Source: Jiella mangrovi (GTDB lineage Bacteria; Pseudomonadota; Alphaproteobacteria; Rhizobiales; Rhizobiaceae). Taken from it: 64,000 bases of DNA. Shown in pieces: positions 1 through 8,669 of this stretch. Location: the NCBI RefSeq assembly GCF_017815135.1, contig NZ_JAGJCF010000003.1, forward strand, positions 248,001 to 312,000. The letters are read 5' to 3'. Numbering within the stretch: position 1 is the stretch's first letter; every line of letters starts with the position of its first letter. The translations under genes were made by a program, and so were the position numbers. The notes under the pieces are model-generated. The model did no database searches, had not been told where the DNA came from, and saw only the letters and a list, made by a program, of their open reading frames with translations.

Positions 1-218
1 ACGCCACCGGCACGGCATGGCTTGCGACCGCCGGTTCGGGCGACGTTCTCGCCGGCCTCGTCGCCGCGCAGCTCGCCCAGAATACGCCGACCTTCGAGGC
101 GGCCTGCGCCGCTGTCTGGATGCATGGAAAGGCGGCCGAGGCTTTCGGCCCGGGACTGATTGCGGAGGATCTTCCCGCGATGGTGCCGAAGGTTTTGGCC
201 GATCTGATCGCGTTCTGA
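1..218 (+). CDS. nnrD: ADP-dependent NAD(P)H-hydrate dehydratase, C-terminal end
   Basis: Only the last 72 codons or so are in the window, reading in the frame that starts at base 3 and ending with TGA at 216-218. The visible part contains GSGDVLAGL, the signature of the YjeF C-terminal (ribokinase-like) dehydratase that repairs hydrated NAD(P)H together with the NnrE epimerase. The tail after it ([13 protein letters not shown], then a helix ending LADLIAF) matches the normal end of this family. In many bacteria NnrD is fused behind NnrE. Whether that is so here cannot be seen because the gene starts outside the window. Confidence 0.8.
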   Translation, partial: ATGTAWLATAGSGDVLAGLVAAQLAQNTPTFEAACAAVWMHGKAAEAFGPGLIAEDLPAMVPKVLADLIAF

Positions 219-346
219 AAGGCCGGCATACCGGCGTAGAGCGTTTCCGGCGAACACGCGTTCACCGGAAACCCTTATCGCTGTGCCCTGCCGCATCGTC
301 CGCGCGTGAAAGCCGAACCGGCTTTCGCTGGAAAAATGCTCCGGGC

Positions 347-1324
347 TCAGCCGCCGAGAGGCGTCGCTGCCCTGAGGCGCAGAAGGCCGAGCACCATATC
401 GATCGTCGGCGTCGCGATGCCCGTCAGTCGGCCCATTTCCTGAACCGAGGTGACCAGCGCGTCGATCTCCAGAGGCCGACCGAGTTCCAGATCCTGCAGC
501 ATCGACGTCTTGTGTTCGCCGACGGCGGCAGCGCCCGCGATGCGCTTGTAGACGTCGATGGGGAAGGTGATGCCGAGCGCCTTAGCGATGGCTTCGGCCT
601 CCAGCATCATGTCGCGGGCGACCGAACGGGCACCGTCATCGGCGCAGATGCCGGCGAGTGTGGCGCCGGTCAGCGCCGAAATCGGGTTGAAGGAGAGGTT
701 GCCCCAAAGCTTCACCCAGATTTCGGACCTTATCTGCGGTCGCACGGGAGCGCGAAATCCGGCCTCGACCAGAAGCTTCGACAGGCCCAGCGCCCGTTCG
801 CTCTTCTCGCCGGACGGCTCACCGAGCGGCAGCCGCTCGCCCTCGATGTGACGGATGATGCCGGGAGCCTCGATGTCGGCCGCCGGGTGGACGACGCAGC
901 CGATGGCCCGTTCGGGCCCGATCGCCTCCCAGATCGCCCCGCCCGGATCGACGGCCTCGATGCGCCGGCCTTCATGCTCACCGCCGATCCTGTGAAAATA
1001 CCACCAGGGCAGGCCGTTCTGTGCCGTGACGACGGCGGTGTGCGGGCCCAGCAGTGGCTGCAGCGACGGCAGGATCGCGGGCACCGAATGGGCCTTCAGC
1101 GCGATGATCACGTAATCCTGCGGCCCGAGCTCTGCCGGGTCTTCGCAGGCGCGGACTTTGACGGTCGTTTCGCCGTCCTCGGCTCTGACCGTCAGCCCGT
1201 TCTCCTGCATAGCCTTGAGGTGCGGGCCGCGCGCAACGAGGCCGATTTCGGCATCAGTGCGCTCAGCGAGCCGCGCGCCGATCAGGCCGCCGATCGCGCC
1301 CGCGCCGAAGATCGCGACCTTCAT
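347..1324 (-). CDS. panE: 2-dehydropantoate 2-reductase (ApbA/PanE family)
   Basis: This 325-residue protein is the expected length for PanE, the NADPH-dependent enzyme that reduces ketopantoate to pantoate in pantothenate and CoA synthesis. The N-terminal Rossmann motif GAGAIGG is at residues 7-13, QNG at about 102-104, and the C-terminal KLWGNLSFN block carries the conserved Lys and Asn at about 205-209. Its ATG overlaps the stop of the upstream acyl-CoA ligase by 4 bases, so the two are translationally coupled. The ApbA/PanE family includes paralogues acting on other 2-keto acids. Pairing with an acyl-CoA ligase rather than panB/panC leaves the exact substrate open. Confidence 0.82.
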   Translation of the reverse strand: MKVAIFGAGAIGGLIGARLAERTDAEIGLVARGPHLKAMQENGLTVRAEDGETTVKVRACEDPAELGPQDYVIIALKAHSVPAILPSLQPLLGPHTAVVTAQNGLPWWYFHRIGGEHEGRRIEAVDPGGAIWEAIGPERAIGCVVHPAADIEAPGIIRHIEGERLPLGEPSGEKSERALGLSKLLVEAGFRAPVRPQIRSEIWVKLWGNLSFNPISALTGATLAGICADDGARSVARDMMLEAEAIAKALGITFPIDVYKRIAGAAAVGEHKTSMLQDLELGRPLEIDALVTSVQEMGRLTGIATPTIDMVLGLLRLRAATPLGG

Positions 1325-2838
1325 TTCGCCGGCCCCGCGCCGAGGCCGAGCTTTTCGGCGAGGCCGATCCGCTGCAGCTTGCCGGTCGCGCCCTTCGGGA
1401 TCTCATCGAGGAAGAGGATCTTGCGGGGCACCTTGAAGTCGGCGAGCCGCGTTGCCGCAAAATCGCGGATCTCGCGTTCGGTGGCGGTGGCCCCGTCACG
1501 CAAGACGACGGCCGCCGCAACGTCCTCGCCGAGCTTCTCATGGGGCATGGCGAAACAGACCACCTGCTGCACGGCCGGATGGTCCATCAGAACCTCGTCG
1601 ACCTCGCGGGGCGAAATCTTCTCGCCGCCGCGATTGATGATCTCCTTGAGGCGGCCGGTCAGGAACAGGAAGCCGTCCTCGTCGAGCCGCCCCTGATCGC
1701 CGGTGTGGAACCAGCCATGGGCGAAGGCCTCGGCGTTCGCCGCCTCGTTGTTCTCGTAGCCGGCGGTGACGTTCGGCCCGCGGATCGAGACCTCGCCGAT
1801 CTCGCCGGCCGGGAGCGGGCGGCCGTCTGCCGAAAGGATCGCCACTTCCGGGCCGGCCGCCGGCCCGACGCTGCCGGGCTTCCTGGCGCCCGGCGGCAGC
1901 TGGTTCGACGTCATCTGGTGGGAGGCCTCCGTCATGCCATAGGCCTCGATCACCGGGCAGTCGAAGGTCTTTTCTAGCTCCGCCATCACCTGAGGCGGCA
2001 AGGAAGAGGAGGAGGAGCGGATGAAGCGCAGCCGCAGCCGCGCTACGGCGTCGGGATTGCGCGGCGCGCGCGACAGGATCGCCTGATGCATGGTCGGAAC
2101 GGCCGTGTACCAGGTGGGGGCGGCTTCATCCATCCACTGGAAGATCTTGAGGGCGTTGAAGCCGGGGGTGCAGATCACCTCGGCCCCCGCCGAGAGCGAA
2201 GACAGAACGGCCGCGATCAGCCCGTGAATGTGGAAGAGCGGCATGATGTTGAGGCAGCGGTCGGCGGCTTTCAGCTCGAGCGATCCGCGAATGTGCCGCG
2301 CCGAGGCCTTCAGATTGCCGAGGCTCAGGGGCACGATCTTGGGGCGCGAGGTGGTGCCGGAGGTGTGGAGGACGAGGGCCTCGTCCTCGTCTGCCGACAT
2401 TCCGGGGCGAGCGGTCTCGCCGATCGTTTCGCCGGAAAGGGTGAAGGCGCCAGCAGGCCCGCCCGCTTCGACGGAAAGGGTGAGGATCGGAATGTTCAGC
2501 TTCGCGGCGACCTCCTCGGCCGCCTCGTGACCGGCGGTGTCGACGACGAGGGCCTTGGCCCTCAGATCGGACAGATAGAATTCCAGCTCCTCGGCCCGGT
2601 AGGCCGGATTGAGCGGGGCGGCGCTCGCGCCGGCTGCGATCGCGACGAAAGCGGCAGCCATTTCCGGTCCGTTCGGCAGGACGATCGCGACCCGGTCGCC
2701 GATGCCGATGCCGAGCTTGTTGAGCTGCGCGACCGTCGCTTCGGCGATATCGGAGAGCCCTCGATATGTCAGGGCCGCCCGGTCCGTCGCTCCGATCGCC
2801 GGATCTTCCGGTTTGCCCGCGTCGAGCACAGCCAGCAT
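1321..2838 (-). CDS. AMP-forming acyl-CoA ligase, oxalyl-CoA synthetase-like (AAE3/Pcs60 type)
   Basis: This is a 505-residue ANL-superfamily ligase that should activate a carboxylic acid with ATP and join it to CoA. The AMP-binding signature TSGTTSRPK is at residues 159-167, YGMTEASH at 300-307, WFHTGD at 376-381, and the catalytic C-terminal lysine motif GATGKLQR is close to the end. The segments LFHIHGL, WYTAVPTMHQ and EIINRGGEKISPREVD closely resemble plant AAE3 and yeast Pcs60 oxalyl-CoA synthetases, so oxalate is a reasonable guess. No oxalyl-CoA decarboxylase or formyl-CoA transferase gene is nearby, so a medium-chain or other acid is also possible. It is the first gene of a two-gene operon with panE. 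Confidence 0.78.
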   Translation of the reverse strand: MLAVLDAGKPEDPAIGATDRAALTYRGLSDIAEATVAQLNKLGIGIGDRVAIVLPNGPEMAAAFVAIAAGASAAPLNPAYRAEELEFYLSDLRAKALVVDTAGHEAAEEVAAKLNIPILTLSVEAGGPAGAFTLSGETIGETARPGMSADEDEALVLHTSGTTSRPKIVPLSLGNLKASARHIRGSLELKAADRCLNIMPLFHIHGLIAAVLSSLSAGAEVICTPGFNALKIFQWMDEAAPTWYTAVPTMHQAILSRAPRNPDAVARLRLRFIRSSSSSLPPQVMAELEKTFDCPVIEAYGMTEASHQMTSNQLPPGARKPGSVGPAAGPEVAILSADGRPLPAGEIGEVSIRGPNVTAGYENNEAANAEAFAHGWFHTGDQGRLDEDGFLFLTGRLKEIINRGGEKISPREVDEVLMDHPAVQQVVCFAMPHEKLGEDVAAAVVLRDGATATEREIRDFAATRLADFKVPRKILFLDEIPKGATGKLQRIGLAEKLGLGAGPAK

Positions 2839-2980
2839 GATGTCCTTCTCCCTTGATCCGCGTCCACCACCATGAACGGTCCAAGGGTGACATAGGCGGA
2901 AATCACCCGCTCGCTAAGCGAAAAATCGCGCAGGCCCGGATGACCGGGTCGGACCGCCCTTGCTTCAAGCCGGGACGACA

Positions 2981-3010
2981 AAGCCGCCAAGGCCCATGCC
3001 CTGGCGGCTT
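2981..3010 (-). terminator. Hairpin after the molybdenum hydroxylase operon
   Basis: AAGCCGCCA and TGGCGGCTT form a perfect 9-bp stem around a 12-base loop, 44 bases past the last stop codon of the operon. On the minus strand only a short T run follows, so it is a plausible but not textbook terminator. Confidence 0.5.
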
Positions 3011-3053
3011 CGCTCGTCTGTCATGTCACCGGGCGACCGGCGACCTCGTCGCG

Positions 3054-5321
3054 TCAGTGGGCTGAGGTCTCGGCCAAGAGCGCCTCGATGCCGATCGGGA
3101 ATTTCCGTACCCTGACGCCCGTCGCATGCCAGATGGCATTGGCGATCGCCCCGACGGTTCCGGTAATGCCGATCTCGCCGACGCCCTTGATGCCGAGAGC
3201 GTTGACGTAGCGGTCGTCCTCGTCGACCAGGATCACGTCCATCGGCGGCACGTCGGCATTCACCGGCACGTGGTATTCGGCGAGATTGGCGTTCATGATC
3301 CGGCCCGAGCGTCTGTCGTGAACGGCTTCCTCGAGCAGCGCAAAGCCGATGCCCCAGATCATCCCGCCATAGAGCTGGCTCGCCGCAAGGCGCGGATTGA
3401 TGATGCGGCCGGCCGCGAAGGCACCGACGAGGCGGCTGACGCGGATCTGGCACAGTTCCGGATCGACCTTCACCTCGGCAAAGACCGCGCCGTGGGAGAA
3501 CATCGCGTATTCCTCGGCGCTCGAGGGATCGCGCGCGCCCTGACCTTCGCCGCCGAGCTCCGACACGCCGGCTCTCGCCAGAATCTCGCCGTAGCTCTCC
3601 GACCGGCTCGGATCGTCGGCGCGGTGGAGCCGTCCGTCCCGCGCCGTCACGCCGATATTGCCGGCGCCAAAGAGCGGCGAGGCCTCGTCGTTGACCGCAA
3701 GCTCGGTGAGCTTGGCGATGGCGTCCTTGCCGGCGGCATGCAGAGCGCTGCCGGCGGTCGCCGTATGGCCGGAGCCGCCGGCGATGCCGCCATCCGGCAG
3801 GCCCGAATGACCGGAATGGAACTCGACCTGCGCGATGTCGAGGCCGAGCCCGTCCGCCGCGATCTGATGCAGCGCCGTCCAGGCGCCCTGGCCCATGTCG
3901 GCACCAGCAGTCTCGACGAGCGCCGAGCCGTCGGCGCGCAGCGTCGCCTTGGCCTTTGCCTGGAACATCGGCGCCGGGAACAGCGCCGTGCCCATGCCCC
4001 AACCGACAAGGCGGCCGGCATCGTCTTTCATCTGCCGCGGCTGCATCGGCCGTTTCGACCAGCCGAATTTTTCGGCGCCCTGCGCATAGCACTCGCGAAG
4101 GGCCTTGGCCGAGTAGGGCTTATCAGACATCGGCGCCGTCTCGGCGTAGTTCCTGAGGCGGAACTCCAGCGGATCGAGGCCGGCGGCGAGCGCCGCCTCG
4201 TCGATCGCCGATTCGAGAGCGGCCGAACCGGAGGCCTCGCCGGGCGCGCGCATCGGACCCGGCGTGCCGATATCGAGCCGCGCCGCCTTGTGGCGCGAGG
4301 AAAGGGCGGGCGATGCGTAGAGATCGTGGGAGGCGTTCGAGGCGGGCTCGATGAAGTCCTCGAAGGTCGAGGTCGTCGACGTCGTCAGATGTTCAAGCGC
4401 CGTCAACTTGCCCTCGGCGTCCATCCCCATCCTGAAAGCCTGACGCGTGGCGCCGCGATGGCCGACCGGGCCGTACATCTGGTCGCGTCTCAGCGCATAT
4501 TTGACCGGACGGCCGAGCATCTTCGCTGCGAGCACCGTCAGCACCTGGCCACCGAAGACGATCGCCTTGGAGCCGAAGCCGCCCCCGAGGAACGGACTGC
4601 GGATCGTGACGTTCTCGGGCGGGATGCCGAACCATGCCCCGAAGGCGCCCGTCGACATCACGAGTGCCTGGTTCGGCGTGTCGAGCGTTACCCGGTCGCC
4701 GTCCCACTGGGCCACCATGGCGTGAGGTTCCATGGCGTTGTGATATTGCGCGGGGGTCTCATAGCTGGCGGAGATCCGATTGACGGCCTTCGCCAGCCCG
4801 GCGTCGATGTCGCCCTTCTCGGCGACCGGCGGAGCGCCGACGCCGACGGCGTCCGGATCGAAGCTGTCGACGTCGTCGAAGCCCACTCGGGCCGTCTCGG
4901 CTTCATAGGTCGGCGCGAGGAGACGCGCGCCCTCGGTCGCGGCCTCGAGCGTTTCGGCGACGACCATGGCGATTTCCTGGCCGGCATATCGCACGGTGTC
5001 GTCCTGCAGCACCTCGATGTTGAAGGCGAAGGGGTAGGGCTTTGCCTCCGGGGTGATCGCCAAAGGCGGCCGGTTGGCTGGCGTGATCACCTCGACGACG
5101 CCGGGATGGGCCTTGGCCGCCTCGACGTTGAGGGAGGTGACCCTGCCGCGGGAGATCGTGGCATTGGCGGTGACGGCATAGAGCATGCCGTCGGGATGAT
5201 TGTCGGCCGCGAAGGTGGCGGCGCCGGTGACCTTGAGGACGCCGTCGCGGCGGGTCATCGGCTGGCCGCTGTTGGAGCCGAAGCGGGCATTGCCGCCCGG
5301 CAGGGAGATTGTATCAGACAT
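3054..5321 (-). CDS. Molybdenum hydroxylase large subunit (PaoC/YagR type, xanthine dehydrogenase family)
   Basis: This 755-residue subunit holds the molybdenum cofactor of an aldehyde- or xanthine-oxidising enzyme. Family landmarks are visible: FLGGGFGSKA in the first half, MRAPGEASG, GADMGQGAWT, a long loop GGIAGGSGHTATAGSA, and near the C-terminus GIKGVGEIGI with the catalytic Glu of the GxGE motif. The start was taken at MSDTISLPGG because homology begins there. The frame extends upstream but runs into the preceding FAD subunit gene, whose end it overlaps by 8 bases. It is the last gene of a three-subunit operon. E. coli PaoC is the closest well-known relative. The substrate is not determined, but an aldehyde is likely. 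Confidence 0.88.
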   Translation of the reverse strand: MSDTISLPGGNARFGSNSGQPMTRRDGVLKVTGAATFAADNHPDGMLYAVTANATISRGRVTSLNVEAAKAHPGVVEVITPANRPPLAITPEAKPYPFAFNIEVLQDDTVRYAGQEIAMVVAETLEAATEGARLLAPTYEAETARVGFDDVDSFDPDAVGVGAPPVAEKGDIDAGLAKAVNRISASYETPAQYHNAMEPHAMVAQWDGDRVTLDTPNQALVMSTGAFGAWFGIPPENVTIRSPFLGGGFGSKAIVFGGQVLTVLAAKMLGRPVKYALRRDQMYGPVGHRGATRQAFRMGMDAEGKLTALEHLTTSTTSTFEDFIEPASNASHDLYASPALSSRHKAARLDIGTPGPMRAPGEASGSAALESAIDEAALAAGLDPLEFRLRNYAETAPMSDKPYSAKALRECYAQGAEKFGWSKRPMQPRQMKDDAGRLVGWGMGTALFPAPMFQAKAKATLRADGSALVETAGADMGQGAWTALHQIAADGLGLDIAQVEFHSGHSGLPDGGIAGGSGHTATAGSALHAAGKDAIAKLTELAVNDEASPLFGAGNIGVTARDGRLHRADDPSRSESYGEILARAGVSELGGEGQGARDPSSAEEYAMFSHGAVFAEVKVDPELCQIRVSRLVGAFAAGRIINPRLAASQLYGGMIWGIGFALLEEAVHDRRSGRIMNANLAEYHVPVNADVPPMDVILVDEDDRYVNALGIKGVGEIGITGTVGAIANAIWHATGVRVRKFPIGIEALLAETSAH

Positions 5322-6372
5322 GAGCGATGGCTCCCGTGTCGGAGGCGAAGGGAGAAGCGGGCAGAGCCGGCATGCGCTCCGGCGTTCCGGCGGCCGCCAT
5401 GGCGAGTGCGCGCGCGACGACGCGCTTGCCGAGCTCGATCTTGTAGGCGTTCTCGCCGGAGGGGCGGGCATCGGCAAAAGCCGCTTCGGCGGCCTTCTCG
5501 AAGGCCTCGCGGGTCGGCGAAAGGCCGGCGAGCGCGGCTTCCGCCGCCGCCGACCGCCAGGGCTTCATGGCGACGCCGCCGAGCGCCAGCCGGGCCTCGG
5601 TGATCGTGCCGTTCTCGATTTCGAGAGCCGCCGCCGCCGAGACGAGGGCGAAGGCATAGGATGTGCGCTCGCGAACCTTCAGATAGCGCTGATGTCCCGC
5701 AAAGCCGGCAGCGTTTGCCGGAAGCTTGATCGCGACGATGATCTCGCCGGCTTCCAGCACGGTCTCCTCATGCGGCGTGTCCCCGGGCAGGAGATAGAAG
5801 TCCGTGATCGGAACCTCCCGCCGGCCGCCAGCGCCTTCGATCTCGATCGTCGCGTCAAGCGCTGTCAGCGCGACGCAGAAATCAGAGGGATGGGTTGCGA
5901 TGCAGCTTTCGCTCCAGCCGAGAATGGCGTGATGCCGGTTCTCGCCGCCGATCGCATCGCAGCCCGAGCCCGGTTCGCGCTTGTTGCAGGCGCTGGCAGG
6001 GTCGGCGAAATAGGCGCAGCGGGTCCGCTGCATCAGATTGCCGCCGACCGTGGCGGCATTGCGCAACTGTGCCGACGCGCCCGAAAGCAGAGCCTCGGCG
6101 ACCGCCGGATAGGCCTTCGAGAAGGCCGTGTCGTGGGCGAGGGCGGCATTTTTCACGAGTGCGCCGATGCGCATCGAGCCGTCGGGGAGCTGTTCGATCT
6201 TGCCGAGATCGGGCAGGTGGGTGAGGTCGATCAGCCGGTTCGGGCTGGTGACGCCACCCTTCATCAGGTCGAGGAGATTGGTGCCGGCGCCGAGATAGGC
6301 CGAGCCGGGTTCGCCAGCCGCTGCGATCGCCTCGGCAACCGAGGTCGGGCGGATGTACTCGAAAAGGTTCAT
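5314..6372 (-). CDS. Molybdenum hydroxylase FAD-binding subunit (PaoB/YagS type)
   Basis: This 352-residue subunit carries FAD and passes electrons from the FeS subunit. The FAD-binding stretch AYLGAGTNLLDLMKGG and the motif ATVGGNLMQRTRC are visible. Like E. coli PaoB, and unlike ordinary xanthine dehydrogenase FAD subunits, it has an insert rich in cysteine (CAYF, ACNKR, SGCDAI), which in PaoB binds an extra [4Fe-4S] cluster. Its ATG overlaps the end of the 2Fe-2S subunit gene by 4 bases, so the two are translated as a coupled pair. Confidence 0.88.
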   Translation of the reverse strand: MNLFEYIRPTSVAEAIAAAGEPGSAYLGAGTNLLDLMKGGVTSPNRLIDLTHLPDLGKIEQLPDGSMRIGALVKNAALAHDTAFSKAYPAVAEALLSGASAQLRNAATVGGNLMQRTRCAYFADPASACNKREPGSGCDAIGGENRHHAILGWSESCIATHPSDFCVALTALDATIEIEGAGGRREVPITDFYLLPGDTPHEETVLEAGEIIVAIKLPANAAGFAGHQRYLKVRERTSYAFALVSAAAALEIENGTITEARLALGGVAMKPWRSAAAEAALAGLSPTREAFEKAAEAAFADARPSGENAYKIELGKRVVARALAMAAAGTPERMPALPASPFASDTGAIAHV

Positions 6373-6866
6373 GCCGCTTTCTCCGGTTTGGTTTCGGACA
6401 TCTTGCCGCGCGCCTCGATGACGGCCTCGGTGATGCCCATGTAGGCGCCGCAGCGGCAGATATTGCCGCTCATGGCTTCGCGCACGCGCTCGGGATCGTC
6501 GCCGGTCTGGCCTTCGGCGATCAGGCCGACGGCGCTCATCACCTGGCCCGGCGTGCAGAAGCCGCACTGGAAGCCGTCGTGATCGATGAAGGCCTGCTGG
6601 ACCGGATGCAGCGTCCCGCCCTGGGCGAGCCCCTCGACAGTTGTGATCGACGAGCCGTGGTAGCTGATCGCCAGCGCCAGGCACGAATTGATGCGCTGGC
6701 CATCGACGAGGATGGTGCAGGCTCCGCACTGGCCGCGATCGCAGCCTTTCTTGGCGCCGGTCAGGCCGAGCCGCTCGCGCAGAAGGTCGAGCAAGGTGAC
6801 GCGGGGATCGTCGAGAACGATTTCGCGTGTCTCGCCATTGATGGTGAGTGTGAGAGAAAGGTTCAT
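6369..6866 (-). CDS. Molybdenum hydroxylase 2Fe-2S subunit (PaoA/YagT type)
   Basis: This 165-residue small subunit has two [2Fe-2S] domains. The plant-ferredoxin-like N-terminal domain has CDRGQCGAC followed by a fourth Cys. The C-terminal helical domain has CGFCTPGQ and ICRCGAY. It starts directly with the ferredoxin domain (MNLSLTLTINGE) and has no twin-arginine signal, unlike E. coli PaoA, so the complex is probably cytoplasmic. It is the first gene of the operon and has about 150 bases of leader after the predicted promoter at 7027-7054. Confidence 0.9.
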   Translation of the reverse strand: MNLSLTLTINGETREIVLDDPRVTLLDLLRERLGLTGAKKGCDRGQCGACTILVDGQRINSCLALAISYHGSSITTVEGLAQGGTLHPVQQAFIDHDGFQCGFCTPGQVMSAVGLIAEGQTGDDPERVREAMSGNICRCGAYMGITEAVIEARGKMSETKPEKAA

Positions 6867-7026
6867 CGGGTTACCTTTCGAGGAATGAAAATGTCGGGAC
6901 AGGCGTTCGCGCCGCCGTGGCGCTGGATCGCGGGGCGCCGCCGGGCGGGTGTCCGGCGATTTGACTTGTCGCTCCAGCCGGTTTCGAAAGACGGTCTGCG
7001 GTCGACGGGAGAGCCTGTCCGTGCCT

Positions 7027-7054
7027 ATTATACGGAGGGACCCTCCGCTTTCAA
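7027..7054 (-). promoter_or_regulatory. Sigma-70 promoter of the molybdenum hydroxylase operon
   Basis: On the minus strand TTGAAA (7054-7049) and a perfect TATAAT (7032-7027) are separated by 16 bases. It points toward the 2Fe-2S subunit gene. The spacer is filled by the operator-like palindrome listed separately. Confidence 0.72.
7033..7047. promoter_or_regulatory. Palindromic operator, probably for the adjacent TetR protein
   Basis: CGGAGGGACCCTCCG is a perfect 15-bp inverted repeat (7-bp arms, central A). It sits exactly between the -35 and -10 elements of the minus-strand promoter and 33 bases upstream of the divergent tetR start. A repressor bound here would block the operon and probably its own gene. 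The assignment to TetR is inferred from position and symmetry. Confidence 0.68.
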
Positions 7055-7079
7055 GTGTGGAAGGATTATAAATTCCGAG

Positions 7080-7661
7080 ATGGAACGCGAATTGACGACG
7101 GCAATGCGCCGACCGCGCGCCGACTCCTTACGAAACCGTGAGAAGCTGATCGCCGCGGCCGCGGTGGTGTTTCGCGAGACGGGCGGCGGCGGGACGCTGG
7201 AGGCCGTGGCCCGCAGGGCCGGCGTCGGCATCGGCACGCTCTATCGGCATTTCCCGACGCGCGAAGCCTTGTTCGAGGCGGTCTATCGACGCGAGATCGA
7301 GCAGCTCGCGAAGCTTTCCGAGGAGCTGGAAGGTGCCGAGGATCCCGTCGCGGCGCTGCGTTCGTTCCTGCACGGCATGGTCGGGATGGTGGCGACGAAA
7401 AAGGGGATGATCGCGGCGCTCGCCGTCGCCATCGACGGCTCGTCCGAGATCGCCTGCTTCTCGCTCGCGAGTTTGTCGACCGCCATCGAACGGCTGCACG
7501 GGCCGGCCGTCGCAAGCGGACGGTTGCGCGACGACATCTCCGCCGACGACATTCTCCAGACCGTCATCGGGATGTGCCTCGCGCGCCGCGAGGAGCGCTG
7601 GGAGCCGGCCGTCATCCGGCTGATCGACGTGTTCGTTGACGGGCTGCGCGCGGGCGACTGA
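7080..7661 (+). CDS. TetR-family transcriptional regulator
   Basis: This 193-residue protein has an N-terminal TetR helix-turn-helix at about residues 15-60 (EAVARRAGVGIGTLYRHFPTREALFEAVY). A less conserved helical ligand-binding half follows (PVAALRSFLHGMVG, then IDGSSEIACFSLAS). The start ATG at 7080 was chosen because the HTH begins soon after it and GGAAGG lies upstream. The gene is transcribed away from the molybdenum hydroxylase operon across a 213-bp spacer that holds an operator-like palindrome, so it probably represses that operon and itself. The inducer is unknown. An aldehyde or related aromatic compound would fit the enzyme. Confidence 0.85.
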   Translation: MERELTTAMRRPRADSLRNREKLIAAAAVVFRETGGGGTLEAVARRAGVGIGTLYRHFPTREALFEAVYRREIEQLAKLSEELEGAEDPVAALRSFLHGMVGMVATKKGMIAALAVAIDGSSEIACFSLASLSTAIERLHGPAVASGRLRDDISADDILQTVIGMCLARREERWEPAVIRLIDVFVDGLRAGD

Positions 7662-7724
7662 GGCCCGCAGGTCTCTCGCCGGCCATCGTGCAAACCACGT
7701 TTGCTGCGACTTCGCGCGGCCTGC

Positions 7725-8669
7725 TCAGCCCTTGGTGCCGGCCCGCTCGCCGCTGGCCGGCTCGCGGCCGAAATTCGGCTTGGCCGTGTCCTGGCCGGCC
7801 TCGATGACGTTGCGCCGGATTGCCCGTGTGCGGGTGAAGAGGTCGAACAGCGTATCGCCGTCGCCCCACCGGATCGCCCGCTGCAACGTTGCCAGATCCT
7901 CCGAGAAGCGGGCGAGCATCTCCAGCACCGCGTCGCGGTTGGTCAGGAAGACGTCGCGCCACATGGTCGGATCCGAGGCCGCGATGCGGGTGAAGTCGCG
8001 GAAGCCCGACGCCGAGAACTTCACCACCTCCGACTGGGTCACCGTCTCGAGATCGGCGGCCGTGCCGACGATGTTGTAGGCGATGAGATGCGGCACGTGG
8101 GAGACGATTGCCAGCACCAGGTCGTGATGCTCGGCGGTCATCGTCTCGACATTCGAGCCGCAGCCCTGCCAGAAGGCTTCGACCCTGGTGACCGCAGCTG
8201 GATCTGTGCCCTCGGGGGGCGTCAGGATCGACCAGCGGTTGGTGAAGAGTTCGAGGAAGCCGGCCTGCGGGCCGGACTGCTCGGTGCCGGCCAGCGGATG
8301 CGCCGGCACGAAATGCACCGAACTCGGCAGATGCGGCGCCATCTGCGCGATCACCGCGCCCTTGACCGAGCCGACGTCGGAGACGATCGCGCCGGCTTTG
8401 AGATGCGGTGCGATCTCGCGTGTGATCGCTCCGCAACTGCCGACTGGAACGCACAGGATGACGAAATCGGCGTCCGCGACGGCTTCGCTCGCTTCCAGAT
8501 GATAGCTGTCGCCGAGCCCGAGTTCCTCGGCCTTGTCCAGCGTCTCCTTGCGCCTCGTGGCGATAGCGATGTGGCGTGCGAGGCCGTTCGTCCTGGCATT
8601 GAGGGCGAGCGACGAACCGATCAGGCCGATGCCGATCAGCGCCAGGCGCTCGAAGAGAGGTTCGCTCAT
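7725..8669 (-). CDS. tyrA: Prephenate/arogenate dehydrogenase
   Basis: This 314-residue NAD(P)-dependent dehydrogenase converts prephenate to 4-hydroxyphenylpyruvate, or arogenate to tyrosine. The Rossmann motif GIGLIGSS is near residue 12, and the catalytic segment HPLAGTEQSGP and the helical motif VSHVPHLIAYNIV follow in the usual order. The start [11 protein letters not shown] was chosen because its ATG shares one base with the TGA of the upstream hisC-like gene, the normal coupled arrangement. It is the last gene of a chorismate mutase - aminotransferase - dehydrogenase operon that covers chorismate to tyrosine. Confidence 0.9.
   Translation of the reverse strand: MSEPLFERLALIGIGLIGSSLALNARTNGLARHIAIATRRKETLDKAEELGLGDSYHLEASEAVADADFVILCVPVGSCGAITREIAPHLKAGAIVSDVGSVKGAVIAQMAPHLPSSVHFVPAHPLAGTEQSGPQAGFLELFTNRWSILTPPEGTDPAAVTRVEAFWQGCGSNVETMTAEHHDLVLAIVSHVPHLIAYNIVGTAADLETVTQSEVVKFSASGFRDFTRIAASDPTMWRDVFLTNRDAVLEMLARFSEDLATLQRAIRWGDGDTLFDLFTRTRAIRRNVIEAGQDTAKPNFGREPASGERAGTKG

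Noticed and set aside
17-1696. 559-residue plus-strand frame at the left end
   Set aside because: It runs through the end of nnrD in another frame and opposite panE. Both real genes have clear motifs.
3126-5603. 825-residue plus-strand open frame opposite the molybdenum hydroxylase large subunit
   Set aside because: It is antisense to a gene with full family motifs. Long empty frames opposite real genes are expected at this GC content, and its translation has no domain.
7689-7703. Short hairpin GCAAAC/GTTTGC between tetR and tyrA as a terminator
   Set aside because: The stem is only 6 bp and no T run follows on either strand.
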